A stretch of DNA of 64,000 nt. Origin: Bacilli bacterium. Lineage in GTDB: Bacteria; Bacillota_I; Bacilli_A; RFN20; CAG-826. This document shows, piece after piece, positions 43,299 to 53,531 of the stretch. Both the position numbers and the translations under genes were made by a program. The notes under the pieces were generated by a model that saw only the letters and a list, made by a program, of their open reading frames with translations, did no database searches and was not told where the DNA came from. Position 1 is the stretch's first letter; every line of letters begins with the position of its first letter. The DNA lies in the NCBI GenBank assembly GCA_900767605.1, contig CAAFZT010000015.1, positions 4,110-68,109 of the forward strand, written 5' to 3'.

Positions 43299-45140
43299 AT
43301 GGATGCAAAAGCATTGATCGCGGCCGTCAGCGAAGTGGCGGATAACAAAGGACTCAGCGGAGAAGCTGTTATTCAAGCTCTCGAACTCGCCTTGGAAAAA
43401 GCCTATATCAAGGTTTTGGGCGGCTCGACTCCGGATTTACCCGACCCTGTCGTTAAATGCGTCATCGACCCGGATACGGGAAAGATTTATCTTGCTCAAG
43501 TGAAGAAAGTCGTGGAAGAAGTAACCGACGACTTCCTCGAAATCGATGAAGAAGAAGCCAATGAAGGTTTGAAGAAAGCCAAATACCACGTGGGCGACGA
43601 CTATGAAATCGAAGCCGACGTCGAAGACCTTTCCAAAGCCACGGCGATGGGCGTGAAATCCTATTTCCGTCAGGGAATCGCCGAAGCCGAACGCACCGAG
43701 CTCTATAAGATTTATAAAGACCATATCGGCGAAATGGTTACGGGTACCGTCGAAAAAGCGGACGATCGCAGCGTCATCGTCAATATTGGCCGAGCGACCG
43801 TTGAACTCAACCGCAAGGAACTCATCGGCGACGAATATTTCAAAATCGGCGATCCCATCAAAGTTTATATCCAAGAAGTTCGTTCTGCCGATGAAGCCAC
43901 TTCCCCCTATAAGAAGAAGGGACCCCAAATCGAAGCCACCCGTTCTAGCGAAGGTTTCTTGAAGCGCTTGTTCGAAGAAGAAATCCACGAAATCTATGAT
44001 GGCACCGTTGTCATCAAAGCGATTGCCCGCAAGGCGGGCGTTCGTGCCAAAGTCGCGGTTTCTAGCGTCAATGACGATGTCGACGCCACCGGAGCTTGCA
44101 TTGGACAAGGCGGCTCCCGCATTCAAAAGATCGTTTCTCAACTTGGCAACGGCCATTCCAAAGAAAAGATCGATATCATCGAATGGAGCGAATTCACTCC
44201 GAAATTCATCATCGAATCGGTTCGCCCGGTTATTGCCCTTGGGGTGAATGTGGACGAAGAAAATAAGGAAGCGGAAGTAATCCTTTCTAAGGAAGCGTTA
44301 GAGAATCAGCTTGGCCGCTACCGCAATAACACTGCCCTCGCCTCCGCCCTTACCGGTTATAAGATTTCCTTCATGACCCAACAAGAAGCGGAAGAAAACG
44401 AAGTTTCTTATGTCTCTAGCGAAATCGCCGACGAAGAAGCCAAGCGCATCAAAGCAGAACGCGAAGCCGACGAATATCGCCGTAAATCCATCGAAGACGC
44501 CAAACGTCGCGAAGAAGAAGCCGCTGCCAAGAAAGAGGCGGAAGAAGCCGCACGTAAAGCTGCGGAAGAAGCGGCCCGTCAAGCGGAAGAAGAAGCCAAG
44601 AAAGCGGATAAACTCGCTCGTCTTGAACCTCTTCCCGAAAATCCCATCGCTCCGAAGGCGCAAGTTAAGCCGGAAGAATTCCCGATGGAAGCCAATAACC
44701 CCGCCGCCGCTGCTCTTGCCGCCCTTAAGTCGGCCCAAGAAGCTGCCGCTACTGCTCCGGTAGTCGAAGAAAAAGCGGAAGTCGTTTCCGAAGAAAAACC
44801 GGCCACGGAAGAAGTTCCTGCTTCTAAACCCGAAGAAACCAAGGAAGTCAAGACGACGACCACGCTTTCGGACCTCGAAGCCGAACTCGAATCCGCCAAA
44901 GGACGTTCGACGGGAGCAAAAGTCAACGCGAAGACCAAACGTCCGCGCAAGATTAGCGACGACGAAGTCAAGCATGAAGCCGCTCCGAAGAGCCCTGTGG
45001 AACAGGGTATGGCGGTTTATACCGAAGAAGAACTCAAAGCCATCGAAGCCGAGGATGAAACCGCCCAGCTTTATGATGACGGCGAGGATGATGTCGATTA
45101 CGACGATTACGACCAATATTACGACGACGAAGGGAAATAA
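43299..45140 (+). CDS. nusA: Transcription factor NusA with long C-terminal extension
   Basis: The 613-residue protein has the NusA N domain (1-about 125), an S1 domain (GEMVTGTVEKADDRSVIVNI), and KH1/KH2 (VDATGACIGQGGSRIQKIVS and KIDIIEWSEFTPKFIIES) to about residue 355. After this comes an unusual extension of about 250 residues: a charged Ala/Glu/Lys coiled coil (about 370-435), an Ala/Pro-rich stretch, and an acidic Asp/Tyr-rich end. Most Bacillota NusAs stop after KH2, near 370 residues. The extension may bind a partner or RNA polymerase. Confidence 0.95.
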   Translation: MDAKALIAAVSEVADNKGLSGEAVIQALELALEKAYIKVLGGSTPDLPDPVVKCVIDPDTGKIYLAQVKKVVEEVTDDFLEIDEEEANEGLKKAKYHVGDDYEIEADVEDLSKATAMGVKSYFRQGIAEAERTELYKIYKDHIGEMVTGTVEKADDRSVIVNIGRATVELNRKELIGDEYFKIGDPIKVYIQEVRSADEATSPYKKKGPQIEATRSSEGFLKRLFEEEIHEIYDGTVVIKAIARKAGVRAKVAVSSVNDDVDATGACIGQGGSRIQKIVSQLGNGHSKEKIDIIEWSEFTPKFIIESVRPVIALGVNVDEENKEAEVILSKEALENQLGRYRNNTALASALTGYKISFMTQQEAEENEVSYVSSEIADEEAKRIKAEREADEYRRKSIEDAKRREEEAAAKKEAEEAARKAAEEAARQAEEEAKKADKLARLEPLPENPIAPKAQVKPEEFPMEANNPAAAALAALKSAQEAAATAPVVEEKAEVVSEEKPATEEVPASKPEETKEVKTTTTLSDLEAELESAKGRSTGAKVNAKTKRPRKISDDEVKHEAAPKSPVEQGMAVYTEEELKAIEAEDETAQLYDDGEDDVDYDDYDQYYDDEGK

Positions 45141-45168
45141 ATTCCCATTCTAACAGGAGGAGAAAACC

Positions 45169-45429
45169 TTGAAGAAAATTCCAGTGCGCATGGATGCTTT
45201 GTCCCGCAAACGCTACTTGCAATCTGAATTAGCTCGCTTCGTGAAGCGGGATGGCTTCTTGGTTTTCGACCCCCAAGGGACGATGCCAGGAAGAGGAACT
45301 TATCTTCATTTGGATGAAGAAAGCCTTGCTCTTCTTGCCCATCCCAAATTTGCATCTCGCCTTCCCTGCCCTTTTCAAGAAGGGGAACTGGAAAAGGCGA
45401 TAGGAGGAATCCACCATGACGGAAATTGA
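45169..45429 (+). CDS. ylxR: YlxR (DUF448) RNA-binding protein, TTG start
   Basis: The 86-residue protein belongs to YlxR/DUF448, small nucleic-acid-binding proteins of the nusA operon. KKIPVRMDALSRKRYLQSEL and FDPQGTMPGRGTYLH match; the last gives the GRGxY mark. The conserved Cys after the first Arg (RxC) is replaced (RMD). The start is TTG at 45169, 6 nt after AGGAGGAGA; no ATG suits. Its end overlaps ylxQ by 14 nt. Confidence 0.85.
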   Translation: MKKIPVRMDALSRKRYLQSELARFVKRDGFLVFDPQGTMPGRGTYLHLDEESLALLAHPKFASRLPCPFQEGELEKAIGGIHHDGN

Positions 45430-45742
45430 AAAGGCCTATGCTTTCCTTGGTTTGTTACGGAGAGGAGGACGCCTCGTGATCGGGACCGAATCCATCGAAC
45501 ATTCGTTGAAAGCGGGATATGGCCTCGTTTTGGGGGAAGAAGATTCTTCCACGGTCACGCGGCTAAAAACCAAAGCCCAAAATGCCGGCTGCCTTCTTTT
45601 TGAAGGGGCCAGCAAGGAAAGCCTTGGACAAGCCGTAGGATTTGAAGTGATTTCGGCGGTGCTTATCGCCGATAGAAAGGCCACGAAAAGCTTTGATCAA
45701 AAGTGGAACGCGGCGAAAGGAGTACAGGATGAAGAAAAATAG
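45416..45742 (+). CDS. ylxQ: YlxQ, L7Ae-family RNA-binding protein
   Basis: The 108-residue protein matches the L7Ae/L30e fold of YlxQ (AYAFLGLLRRGGRLVIGTES, GYGLVLGEEDSSTVTRLKTK, then AVGFEVISAVLIAD). Such proteins bind kink-turn RNA. The start overlaps ylxR, the end overlaps infB; GGAGG lies 6 nt before the ATG. Neighbours place it in the nusA operon in the standard order. Confidence 0.88.
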   Translation: MTEIEKAYAFLGLLRRGGRLVIGTESIEHSLKAGYGLVLGEEDSSTVTRLKTKAQNAGCLLFEGASKESLGQAVGFEVISAVLIADRKATKSFDQKWNAAKGVQDEEK

Positions 45743-47618
45743 CAATTACGGCGGAGTGAAAAAATCCGATGCGAAGAAGCAAAAGCCTCAGCGCGTCTCG
45801 AATTTTCAACCTCGCGAGCGGAAAAGAGAAGAATTCGCCAAGGTCAACGGGGGCGTGTTTGTTTATAGCAAGCCGCTTAGCGTCGGCGAACTAAGCAAAG
45901 CCATCAACGTCCCGACTCCCGCGATCATCAAATTCCTTTTCCTTCAAGGGAAAGCTATGACGATCAACCAAGTTCTCGACGACGAAATGATCGGAACGGT
46001 ATGCTTGGAATTTGGCTACGACTTCAAAAAGGAAAAAATCGTCGATGAGACGCATTTTGAAGATTTGGAAGTCAACGATGACCCCAAAGATTTGAAGGAG
46101 CGCCCCGCGGTAGTGACCATTATGGGCCATGTCGACCACGGCAAGACGACGTTAATCGACGCGATTCGTTCCTCCCATATCGTCGACACCGAAGCTGGAG
46201 GCATCTCTCAGGAAATCGGTGCTTATCAAAAAGAAATCCATGGCAAGAAAATCACCTTTATCGATACTCCGGGGCACGCGGCCTTTACGGCAATGCGCGC
46301 TCGCGGGGCTTCGGTAACGGATATTGTTGTCTTGGTGGTTGCTGCCGATGATGGCGTCATGCCCCAGACGATTGAAGCCATTGACCACGCCAAAGCCGCC
46401 GGGGTTCCTATTATCGTTGCCATCAATAAAATGGATAAGCCCTCCGCCAATCCGGAACGGGTCAAAGAAGAACTCATGCAGCATGATGTGATCGCAGAAG
46501 AATATGGCGGTGAGGTCATGACGGTGAATATCTCCGCGAAAAAAGGCACGGGAATCGACGATTTGCTCGATGCGATTCTATTAAAAGCTGAAATGTTGGA
46601 ACTTAAAGCCAACCCCAAACGTTATGCCATCGGTGCCGTTTTGGAATCGGAACTTTCTAAAGGCGAAGGCCCCAAAGCCACCCTTTTGGTCCAAAACGGA
46701 ACCTTGAATGTCGGGGATTTCGTCGTTGTCGGCGAAACCTATGGTAAAGTGCGTCGCATGACCAACGAATTCCGCCAAGTCTTGAAAACGGCGGGGCCAA
46801 GCACCCCGGTGTCGGTCATCGGGCTAGCTTCCGTTCCTAGCGCTGGAGATAAATTCATGGCGTTCCCCGAAGAACGTCAGGCCAAAGACATCGCGACCAA
46901 GCGCGCTCTTGCCAAAGCCGAAAAAGAACGTGGCGGAACCGCGGCGATGACCTTAGCGGACCTCAATAACCTCGTCAACGCCGGCAAAGTTCAAGATATC
47001 AACGTTTTGATTAAAGCGGATTCCGATGGTTCGGCTCAGGCTCTAAAAACCAATTTGGAGAAAATGAGCAATGACCAAATCCACATCCATGTTTTAATGG
47101 CCAATGCCGGTGCCATTAGCGATAACGACGTCCTTCTTGCTTCCGCCTCCCGCGCTTTGATTTTTGGTTTCAATGTCCGCCCCGACGCTAGAGTTCGTCA
47201 AAAGGCAGAAGAACAGCACGTGGAAATCCGCCTCCACAAGATCATCTACGAATTGCTCGATGATATGGAAGCGGCGATGAAGGGCTATGAAAAGAAAGAA
47301 GAAGTCGAGCAAGTGACTGGTCAGGCCGAAATCCGCCACATCTATAAGATTGGTAAAATCGGCACCATCGGCGGTTCTTATGTGACTTCCGGTCTTCTTA
47401 AAGCCAATGAAAAAATCCGTCTTATCCGCGATGGAATCGTTGTTTATGAAGGCCAACTTGGCTCTTTGAAACGCTTCAAAGACGATGCCAAAGAAGTCAA
47501 AGAAGGCTATGAATGCGGTTTGACGATCGCTGGATATAACGACATCAAAGAAGGCGACGTCGTCGAAGGATACGAGATGGTCGAAGGGAATAAGCCTCAG
47601 GAAGGGGAGAGCAAATAA
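45729..47618 (+). CDS. infB: Translation initiation factor IF-2
   Basis: The 629-residue GTPase has a short basic N-terminus, an IF2_N domain ([20 protein letters not shown]), and the G domain with G1 GHVDHGKTT (near residue 135), G3 DTPGHAAF and G4 NKMDKP. Domains II-IV follow to the fMet-tRNA-binding end ([19 protein letters not shown]). The N-terminal region before the G domain is only about 130 residues, much shorter than in many bacteria. The start at 45729 has AAGGAG 7 nt upstream, inside ylxQ. Confidence 0.96.
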   Translation: MKKNSNYGGVKKSDAKKQKPQRVSNFQPRERKREEFAKVNGGVFVYSKPLSVGELSKAINVPTPAIIKFLFLQGKAMTINQVLDDEMIGTVCLEFGYDFKKEKIVDETHFEDLEVNDDPKDLKERPAVVTIMGHVDHGKTTLIDAIRSSHIVDTEAGGISQEIGAYQKEIHGKKITFIDTPGHAAFTAMRARGASVTDIVVLVVAADDGVMPQTIEAIDHAKAAGVPIIVAINKMDKPSANPERVKEELMQHDVIAEEYGGEVMTVNISAKKGTGIDDLLDAILLKAEMLELKANPKRYAIGAVLESELSKGEGPKATLLVQNGTLNVGDFVVVGETYGKVRRMTNEFRQVLKTAGPSTPVSVIGLASVPSAGDKFMAFPEERQAKDIATKRALAKAEKERGGTAAMTLADLNNLVNAGKVQDINVLIKADSDGSAQALKTNLEKMSNDQIHIHVLMANAGAISDNDVLLASASRALIFGFNVRPDARVRQKAEEQHVEIRLHKIIYELLDDMEAAMKGYEKKEEVEQVTGQAEIRHIYKIGKIGTIGGSYVTSGLLKANEKIRLIRDGIVVYEGQLGSLKRFKDDAKEVKEGYECGLTIAGYNDIKEGDVVEGYEMVEGNKPQEGESK

Positions 47619-47989
47619 TGGCGAACCGTCCTGGAAGAATCAAATCGATGATTTCGCGGAACATCGCGGATATCGTTCATACCGAAATCAAGAAATCCTC
47701 GATTGGCCTTGTCAGCGTCAATGACGTCAGGGTCTCCGATGACTATTCCTACGCGACCGTCTACGTGAATTTCCTTCCCAATACCTTCCCCCATCAAAAA
47801 ATCGCGGAGTTACAAAAAACGGAAGGATTCGTCCGTTCTTCTCTCGCCAAAAAGATGGATATCTACAAAGTTCCGAAGGTACACTTCGTCCTAGATGAAA
47901 CTTCTTCCTCCGCGGCCCGAATCGATGAAGCTCTTGCCAAAGAAGAAAAAGATTTGTCCCAGTTGGAAGAACAATCCGAATCCAAATAA
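47618..47989 (+). CDS. rbfA: Ribosome-binding factor A
   Basis: The 123-residue protein matures the 16S 5' end. It has the type II KH fold of RbfA: RPGRIKSMISRNIADIVHTE, VSVNDVRVSDDYSYATVYVN, and KVPKVHFVLDETSSSAARID. It starts on the last base of the infB stop (TAATG), so translation is coupled. It ends with an acidic, Glu/Ser-rich tail and is followed by a terminator. Confidence 0.94.
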   Translation: MANRPGRIKSMISRNIADIVHTEIKKSSIGLVSVNDVRVSDDYSYATVYVNFLPNTFPHQKIAELQKTEGFVRSSLAKKMDIYKVPKVHFVLDETSSSAARIDEALAKEEKDLSQLEEQSESK

Positions 47990-47994
47990 TCAAG

Positions 47995-48028
47995 AAGCCA
48001 GCAGTCCATTCTGCAGGCTTTTTCTTTT
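47995..48028 (+). terminator. Terminator of the nusA-infB operon
   Basis: AAGCC-A-GCAG pairs with CTGC-A-GGCTT (one A-A mismatch) around TCCATT, followed by TTTCTTTT. Confidence 0.85.
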
Positions 48029-48090
48029 GGCTTTCTCAAGATAATTTGTAAGATTACGAGGAACTTCCAAGCCTTTTCCTTTTTCGATTT

Positions 48091-48099
48091 TGGTATAAT
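48091..48099 (+). promoter_or_regulatory. Extended -10 box of the leaderless truB transcript
   Basis: TG-G-TATAAT ends 6 nt before the truB ATG. Confidence 0.7.
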
Positions 48100-48105
48100 C
48101 CTTTC

Positions 48106-48954
48106 ATGCGTTCTTCTGGAATTTTATTAATTGATAAACCAAGTGGAGTGACCAGCCGCTACGTCGATAATCGGATCCAAAAAGCTTTTCATACTCGCCA
48201 TGTGGGGCATTTAGGAACCTTAGACCCCTTTGCCACGGGATTGCTTCTTGTCGCGGTAGGCTCCGCGACCAAATGCCTTCCTTATTTACAAGATGAAAGC
48301 AAAACGTATTTGGCTTCGTTATTGCTTGGTAACGCGACTTCAACGGGAGACCCGGAAGGAGAAGTGATTCAAACCCTTCCTGTTCCTCCGACTACGGATG
48401 CTAAAATCCTGGAAACTTTTAAGTCCTTTTTAGGCGATTCTTTCCAAATTCCCCCGATGACCAGTGCGATTAAGGTCAAGGGAGAGGCTCTTTATAAAGC
48501 GGCTAGACGCGGAGAAGAAATAGAAAGAAACCCTCGTCCCATTCATATTGATTCCCTCCGGATGCTAGTAAGACTAGGAAGAAAAATCGATTTTACCTGC
48601 ACAGTGTCCAAAGGGACCTATATTCGGGTATTAGGAGAAGATATCGCCAAAAAACTAGGAACGGTGGGTCATTTGACTTCCCTTCGTCGCCTTGCCGTCG
48701 GTTCGGTGGATTTAGAAAAAGCGATTCCATTAGAAGAAGCAAGTTCGAAGGATTTGCTCAATCCCTTAGATTTTTTAAGGCATTATCCGGTTATCGAAGT
48801 TTCGCTAGACCTAGAAAAAAAGATTCGAAATGGGGTTAGTTTGTCTTTGGAAGAAAATAGTCCCCGCGTGGTTTTTGCCTTGGAAAACGAAGCGTTAGCC
48901 ATTTATGAAAGAAGAGAAGATGGGCTTTACCATTGCCTTCGGGGGCTATTTTGA
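48106..48954 (+). CDS. truB: tRNA pseudouridine(55) synthase
   Basis: The 282-residue enzyme makes pseudouridine 55 in the T loop of tRNAs. Seen: GILLIDKPSGVTS start, the catalytic Asp in HVGHLGTLDPFATGLL (about residue 41), SKTYLASLLLG, PPMTSAIKVKGEALYKAARR, and SKGTYIRVLGEDIAKKLG. It has a terminator behind it and an extended -10 box 6 nt before the ATG, so it is transcribed separately from the nusA operon and without a leader. ribF overlaps its stop. Confidence 0.95.
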   Translation: MRSSGILLIDKPSGVTSRYVDNRIQKAFHTRHVGHLGTLDPFATGLLLVAVGSATKCLPYLQDESKTYLASLLLGNATSTGDPEGEVIQTLPVPPTTDAKILETFKSFLGDSFQIPPMTSAIKVKGEALYKAARRGEEIERNPRPIHIDSLRMLVRLGRKIDFTCTVSKGTYIRVLGEDIAKKLGTVGHLTSLRRLAVGSVDLEKAIPLEEASSKDLLNPLDFLRHYPVIEVSLDLEKKIRNGVSLSLEENSPRVVFALENEALAIYERREDGLYHCLRGLF

Positions 48955-49847
48955 TGGAAATTCATCGTTTTCGTCTCGGCTTTTTACCGGAACCAATCCC
49001 AGGATTAACTTTGGCATTAGGCAATTTTGACGGCATGCATCGCGGCCATCAACGCCTTCTTTTAGATACGTCTTTCCTTGCTAAAAATGAATCGGGAGTC
49101 TTGCTTTTTGATCCTCCTAGTCCTTTTAAAGGGGGCAATGTTTTAACTTCTTTGGAGCAAAAAATCGCGATCTGCCGGAAATTACGTTTGGATCATGTTT
49201 TTGTTCTAGAAAGCGAAGAAGCGTTTTGGAATCTCTCCCCCCAGGAATTTTGCGACCAAATCCTAAAAAAACTGGGCGCGAGTATGCTTTGCTGCGGGAA
49301 GGATTTCCGTTTTGGGAAAAAGGCGGAAGGGAAAGTCGACGACTTAAAGAAAGATTTTGACGTTCACCTTACTCCGTTTTTAGAGTCTAACGGAATGAAA
49401 ATCTCCTCCTCCCTTATTCGCGAAGCTATTCGAAACGGGGAAGTGGAAAAAGCCGAGGACTGGCTAGGAAGACCTTATGAAATGGTTGGGAAAGTTGCCC
49501 ACGGGTTCCGCAACGGCCATTTGCTTGGCTTTCCCACCTTGAATTTAAAGTCTCCCACTCCTTATTGCTTGCCGCGATTTGGGGTTTACTGCGGACTTGC
49601 TTATATTGACGGGGTTCCCCGCCAAGCCGTCATTAATGTTGGAGTTCATCCTACCGTTGATCAAATCGAAGAACCTAGCATTGAAGCCCATTTGCTTGAT
49701 TTTGAAGAGGAAGCTTACGATAAAACCCTCTATTTGGATTTTCGGCATTTTGAGCGGTGCGAAAAGAAATTCGCTTCTCTTGAAGAGCTATCCAAGCAGT
49801 TACTGTTAGATAAAGCTTGGGCCAAAGAACAATTATCCAATGAATGA
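48954..49847 (+). CDS. ribF: Bifunctional riboflavin kinase/FAD synthetase
   Basis: The 297-residue protein joins an N-terminal FMN adenylyltransferase (LALGNFDGMHRGHQRLL, near residue 25; SSSLIREAI) with a C-terminal flavokinase (GRPYEMVGKVAHGFRNGHLL and GFPTLNL, near 183-205). It makes FMN and FAD, needed by hydB and the two FAD oxidoreductases in this window. Its ATG overlaps the truB stop (TGATG). Length is slightly short but complete. Confidence 0.95.
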   Translation: MEIHRFRLGFLPEPIPGLTLALGNFDGMHRGHQRLLLDTSFLAKNESGVLLFDPPSPFKGGNVLTSLEQKIAICRKLRLDHVFVLESEEAFWNLSPQEFCDQILKKLGASMLCCGKDFRFGKKAEGKVDDLKKDFDVHLTPFLESNGMKISSSLIREAIRNGEVEKAEDWLGRPYEMVGKVAHGFRNGHLLGFPTLNLKSPTPYCLPRFGVYCGLAYIDGVPRQAVINVGVHPTVDQIEEPSIEAHLLDFEEEAYDKTLYLDFRHFERCEKKFASLEELSKQLLLDKAWAKEQLSNE

Positions 49848-49873
49848 AAAAAGCAGGAATAATCCTGCTTTTT

Positions 49874-49875
<2 letters not shown>
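49847..49875. terminator. Bidirectional terminator between ribF and typA
   Basis: AAAAAAGCAGGA (49847-49858)-ATAA-TCCTGCTTTTTT. It overlaps the ends of both genes. Confidence 0.93.
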
Positions 49876-51739
<1,864 letters not shown>

Positions 51740-51895
51740 AAAACGGGCCTCCTTGTTAAAGCCGACGGGAATTTTAGTTCTTTTACGCATGGGCGCGCAA
51801 GGGACAATTCTTTATCCCGTGTCAAAATCACCGATAAATATAGGGCGGAATATTCATTGTATAGTTTTTTCGTAGAAAACAATAGGGCGTCATTA

Positions 51896-51923
51896 TTGAA
51901 ATATTGAACAGTAACCCTATAAT
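51896..51923 (+). promoter_or_regulatory. Promoter of the leaderless GGDEF gene
   Basis: TTGAAA (51896-51901), 16-bp spacer, TATAAT (51918-51923), which ends 6 nt before the ATG. This is the clearest leaderless promoter in the window. Confidence 0.8.
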
Positions 51924-51929
51924 TGCAAT

Positions 51930-53033
51930 ATGAATTATCTGAAGAGGATTTTCTCCAGCTGGTTTCCTGTACGCAAGGAATACCTGGTAAAGCGGATTGC
52001 GGACCACCCTATTTTATTCGGCACCCTCTCTCTTGCCCTTGTGCTTCTTGAAGTTGTTTTTATCGTTTCGGGGCTAATGCGATTTGATTTTTCGAGGCAG
52101 ATTTTCATCTTTTATATTGCAGCCTATCTTGCTTTGCTCGCCGTTTCTTTGTTTGTAACGGTATTTTTGTTTTGTATTGGAAAAAACGCGCGCAAATACA
52201 TGAAAACGCTCGTTGTTCTTTCCTATGTCTACGCTTTTGCTTTGGCGACTTTTGGCTATTGCATCACCTTGCTAGATTATTCCCGTGGGACGATTAATTT
52301 TGTGACCTTCACGGTTTTGTTCATGATTATCCCTGTGTTCTGCACTTTGGATCCCATTACGTATGAGGGGATGCTTTTTTGCTATACCATCGCGCTTTCC
52401 CTTACTTGTGCCTACCAATTCGAGCGCGACTTCCCGACGGGTTTAATTTTGAATTTGATTTCCTTTGGCGTATCCGCTACTTTGGTGGAATTCACGGTTT
52501 ATAGCGATCGCGTCTATTTTTGCAACGCAGAATATCGCCTGACCAAATTATCTCGTATCGACAAATTGACGGGGCTAATGAATCACGGAACCTTGGATGC
52601 GGATTTAGCCCGCGCTGCAAGCAAAGGCGGTACCAATCTTTATTTAATGGGTGACGTGGATTCTTTTAAAAAGATTAACGATGAATTCGGCCACAAGAAA
52701 GGCGATGACGTTCTTTCGAAAATTGGCGATATCATGTTGGAAATGTTCCCTGGGTCTAGCTACCGCTATGGTGGAGATGAAATGTCGGTGATCGCTTCCC
52801 AAATTTCCTTGGAAGAATCGGAGGAAAAATGCCACATCATCAATTCAAGATTAGCGGAGGAATTCGGAGATTTTGTTCGCATGACCTTCGGTTTATACCT
52901 GGGGGAACCTGATCCGGAAAGTCGTCCAGACGAACCGTTACAGTTCGCTGATCGCGCCCTTTATTCGGCAAAACGCGAGAAAAAAGAAATCGCGATTTAT
53001 AATTTATTGATGCAAGAAGAAAATAAAGATTGA
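51930..53033 (+). CDS. Membrane diguanylate cyclase-like protein (GGDEM variant)
   Basis: The 367-residue protein has about six membrane helices (residues 28-190) and a cytosolic GGDEF domain (about 205-360): RIDKLTGLMNHGTL, DVDSFKKINDEFGHKKGDDVL, then YRYGGDEMSVI where GGDEF is usual. Catalytic acidic residues and the GTP-binding Gly-Gly are kept; the change of Phe to Met may be tolerated. The product would be cyclic di-GMP. No EAL or HD-GYP partner is in the window. No inhibitory RxxD site is evident before the motif. Confidence 0.88.
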   Translation: MNYLKRIFSSWFPVRKEYLVKRIADHPILFGTLSLALVLLEVVFIVSGLMRFDFSRQIFIFYIAAYLALLAVSLFVTVFLFCIGKNARKYMKTLVVLSYVYAFALATFGYCITLLDYSRGTINFVTFTVLFMIIPVFCTLDPITYEGMLFCYTIALSLTCAYQFERDFPTGLILNLISFGVSATLVEFTVYSDRVYFCNAEYRLTKLSRIDKLTGLMNHGTLDADLARAASKGGTNLYLMGDVDSFKKINDEFGHKKGDDVLSKIGDIMLEMFPGSSYRYGGDEMSVIASQISLEESEEKCHIINSRLAEEFGDFVRMTFGLYLGEPDPESRPDEPLQFADRALYSAKREKKEIAIYNLLMQEENKD

Positions 53034-53058
53034 AAAAAGGATCCCAATTTGGTATTTT
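53030..53058 (+). promoter_or_regulatory. Promoter of rpsO
   Basis: TTGAAA (53030-53035), 17-bp spacer, TATTTT (53053-53058); it overlaps the stop of the preceding gene. Confidence 0.7.
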
Positions 53059-53064
53059 TTTCGG

Positions 53065-53140
53065 GCAGCCTTTCAAGGTGGTGACCTTTCTCCAGATCCC
53101 ACTTCGAAACGGCCAAGTTTAAAGAAAGGAGAAAAACAAC
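53065..53140 (+). promoter_or_regulatory. rpsO leader (S15 autoregulation candidate)
   Basis: Contains the stem AAGGT-GGTG-ACCTT and two CCTTTC segments able to pair with the GAAAGG of the ribosome binding site (about 53123-53130). S15 represses its own translation through such leaders in several phyla. The fold was not computed. Confidence 0.5.
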
Positions 53141-53410
53141 ATGGCATTATCCAAGGAACAATCCTCCGCGATCATCAAGAATTTCGGAAAGAACGAAAAG
53201 GACACCGGCTCTGCCGAAGTCCAAATCGCCCTCTTGACCCAACGCATCAAGGATTTGACGCTCCACCTCAAGAGCAATCCGCAGGATGCGGGTGCAAGAC
53301 GCTCCCTCCTCATTCTCGTCGGCAAGCGTCACAGCCTCCTCGATTACCTCCGCAACACCGATACGGATCGTTACGCGGCTCTCATCGAGAAGCTCGGACT
53401 TCGTAAATAA
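53141..53410 (+). CDS. rpsO: 30S ribosomal protein S15
   Basis: The 89-residue four-helix rRNA-binding protein shows the full family pattern: SSAIIKNFGKNEKDTGSAEV, LTQRIKDLTLHLKSNPQDAG, and RRSLLILVGKRHSLLDYL ending LIEKLGLRK. AAAGGAG precedes the ATG by 9 nt. A terminator separates it from pnp, which follows in the standard rpsO-pnp order. Confidence 0.98.
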   Translation: MALSKEQSSAIIKNFGKNEKDTGSAEVQIALLTQRIKDLTLHLKSNPQDAGARRSLLILVGKRHSLLDYLRNTDTDRYAALIEKLGLRK

Positions 53411-53423
53411 GTCAAAAAATGGG

Positions 53424-53449
53424 CCTCCCCTTCAACGGGGAGGTTTTTT
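53424..53449 (+). terminator. Terminator of rpsO
   Basis: CCTCCCC (53424-53430) pairs with GGGGAGG (53437-53443), followed by TTTTTT. Confidence 0.93.
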
Positions 53450-53470
53450 CATACTCTTTTTGTAGTGAAC

Positions 53471-53492
53471 ACCACCTTAAAGGTGGTATCAT
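53471..53492 (+). promoter_or_regulatory. Palindrome and -10 box upstream of pnp
   Basis: ACCACCTTAAAGGTGGT (53471-53487) is a perfect 8-bp dyad whose last T begins TATCAT (53487-53492), a possible -10. As DNA it could be an operator; as RNA it could be a hairpin of the pnp leader. TTGTAG (53460) would leave a 21-bp spacer around the dyad, longer than normal. Confidence 0.5.
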
Positions 53493-53531
53493 CATAGCGT
53501 TTTGAAAGAAAAGGAATTTAGGAACTTAGAA

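Noticed and set aside
44298..45116. Long reverse-strand frame opposite the nusA tail
   Set aside because: A Phe/Gly/Arg-rich mirror of the Glu/Ala-rich repeats; compositional shadow.
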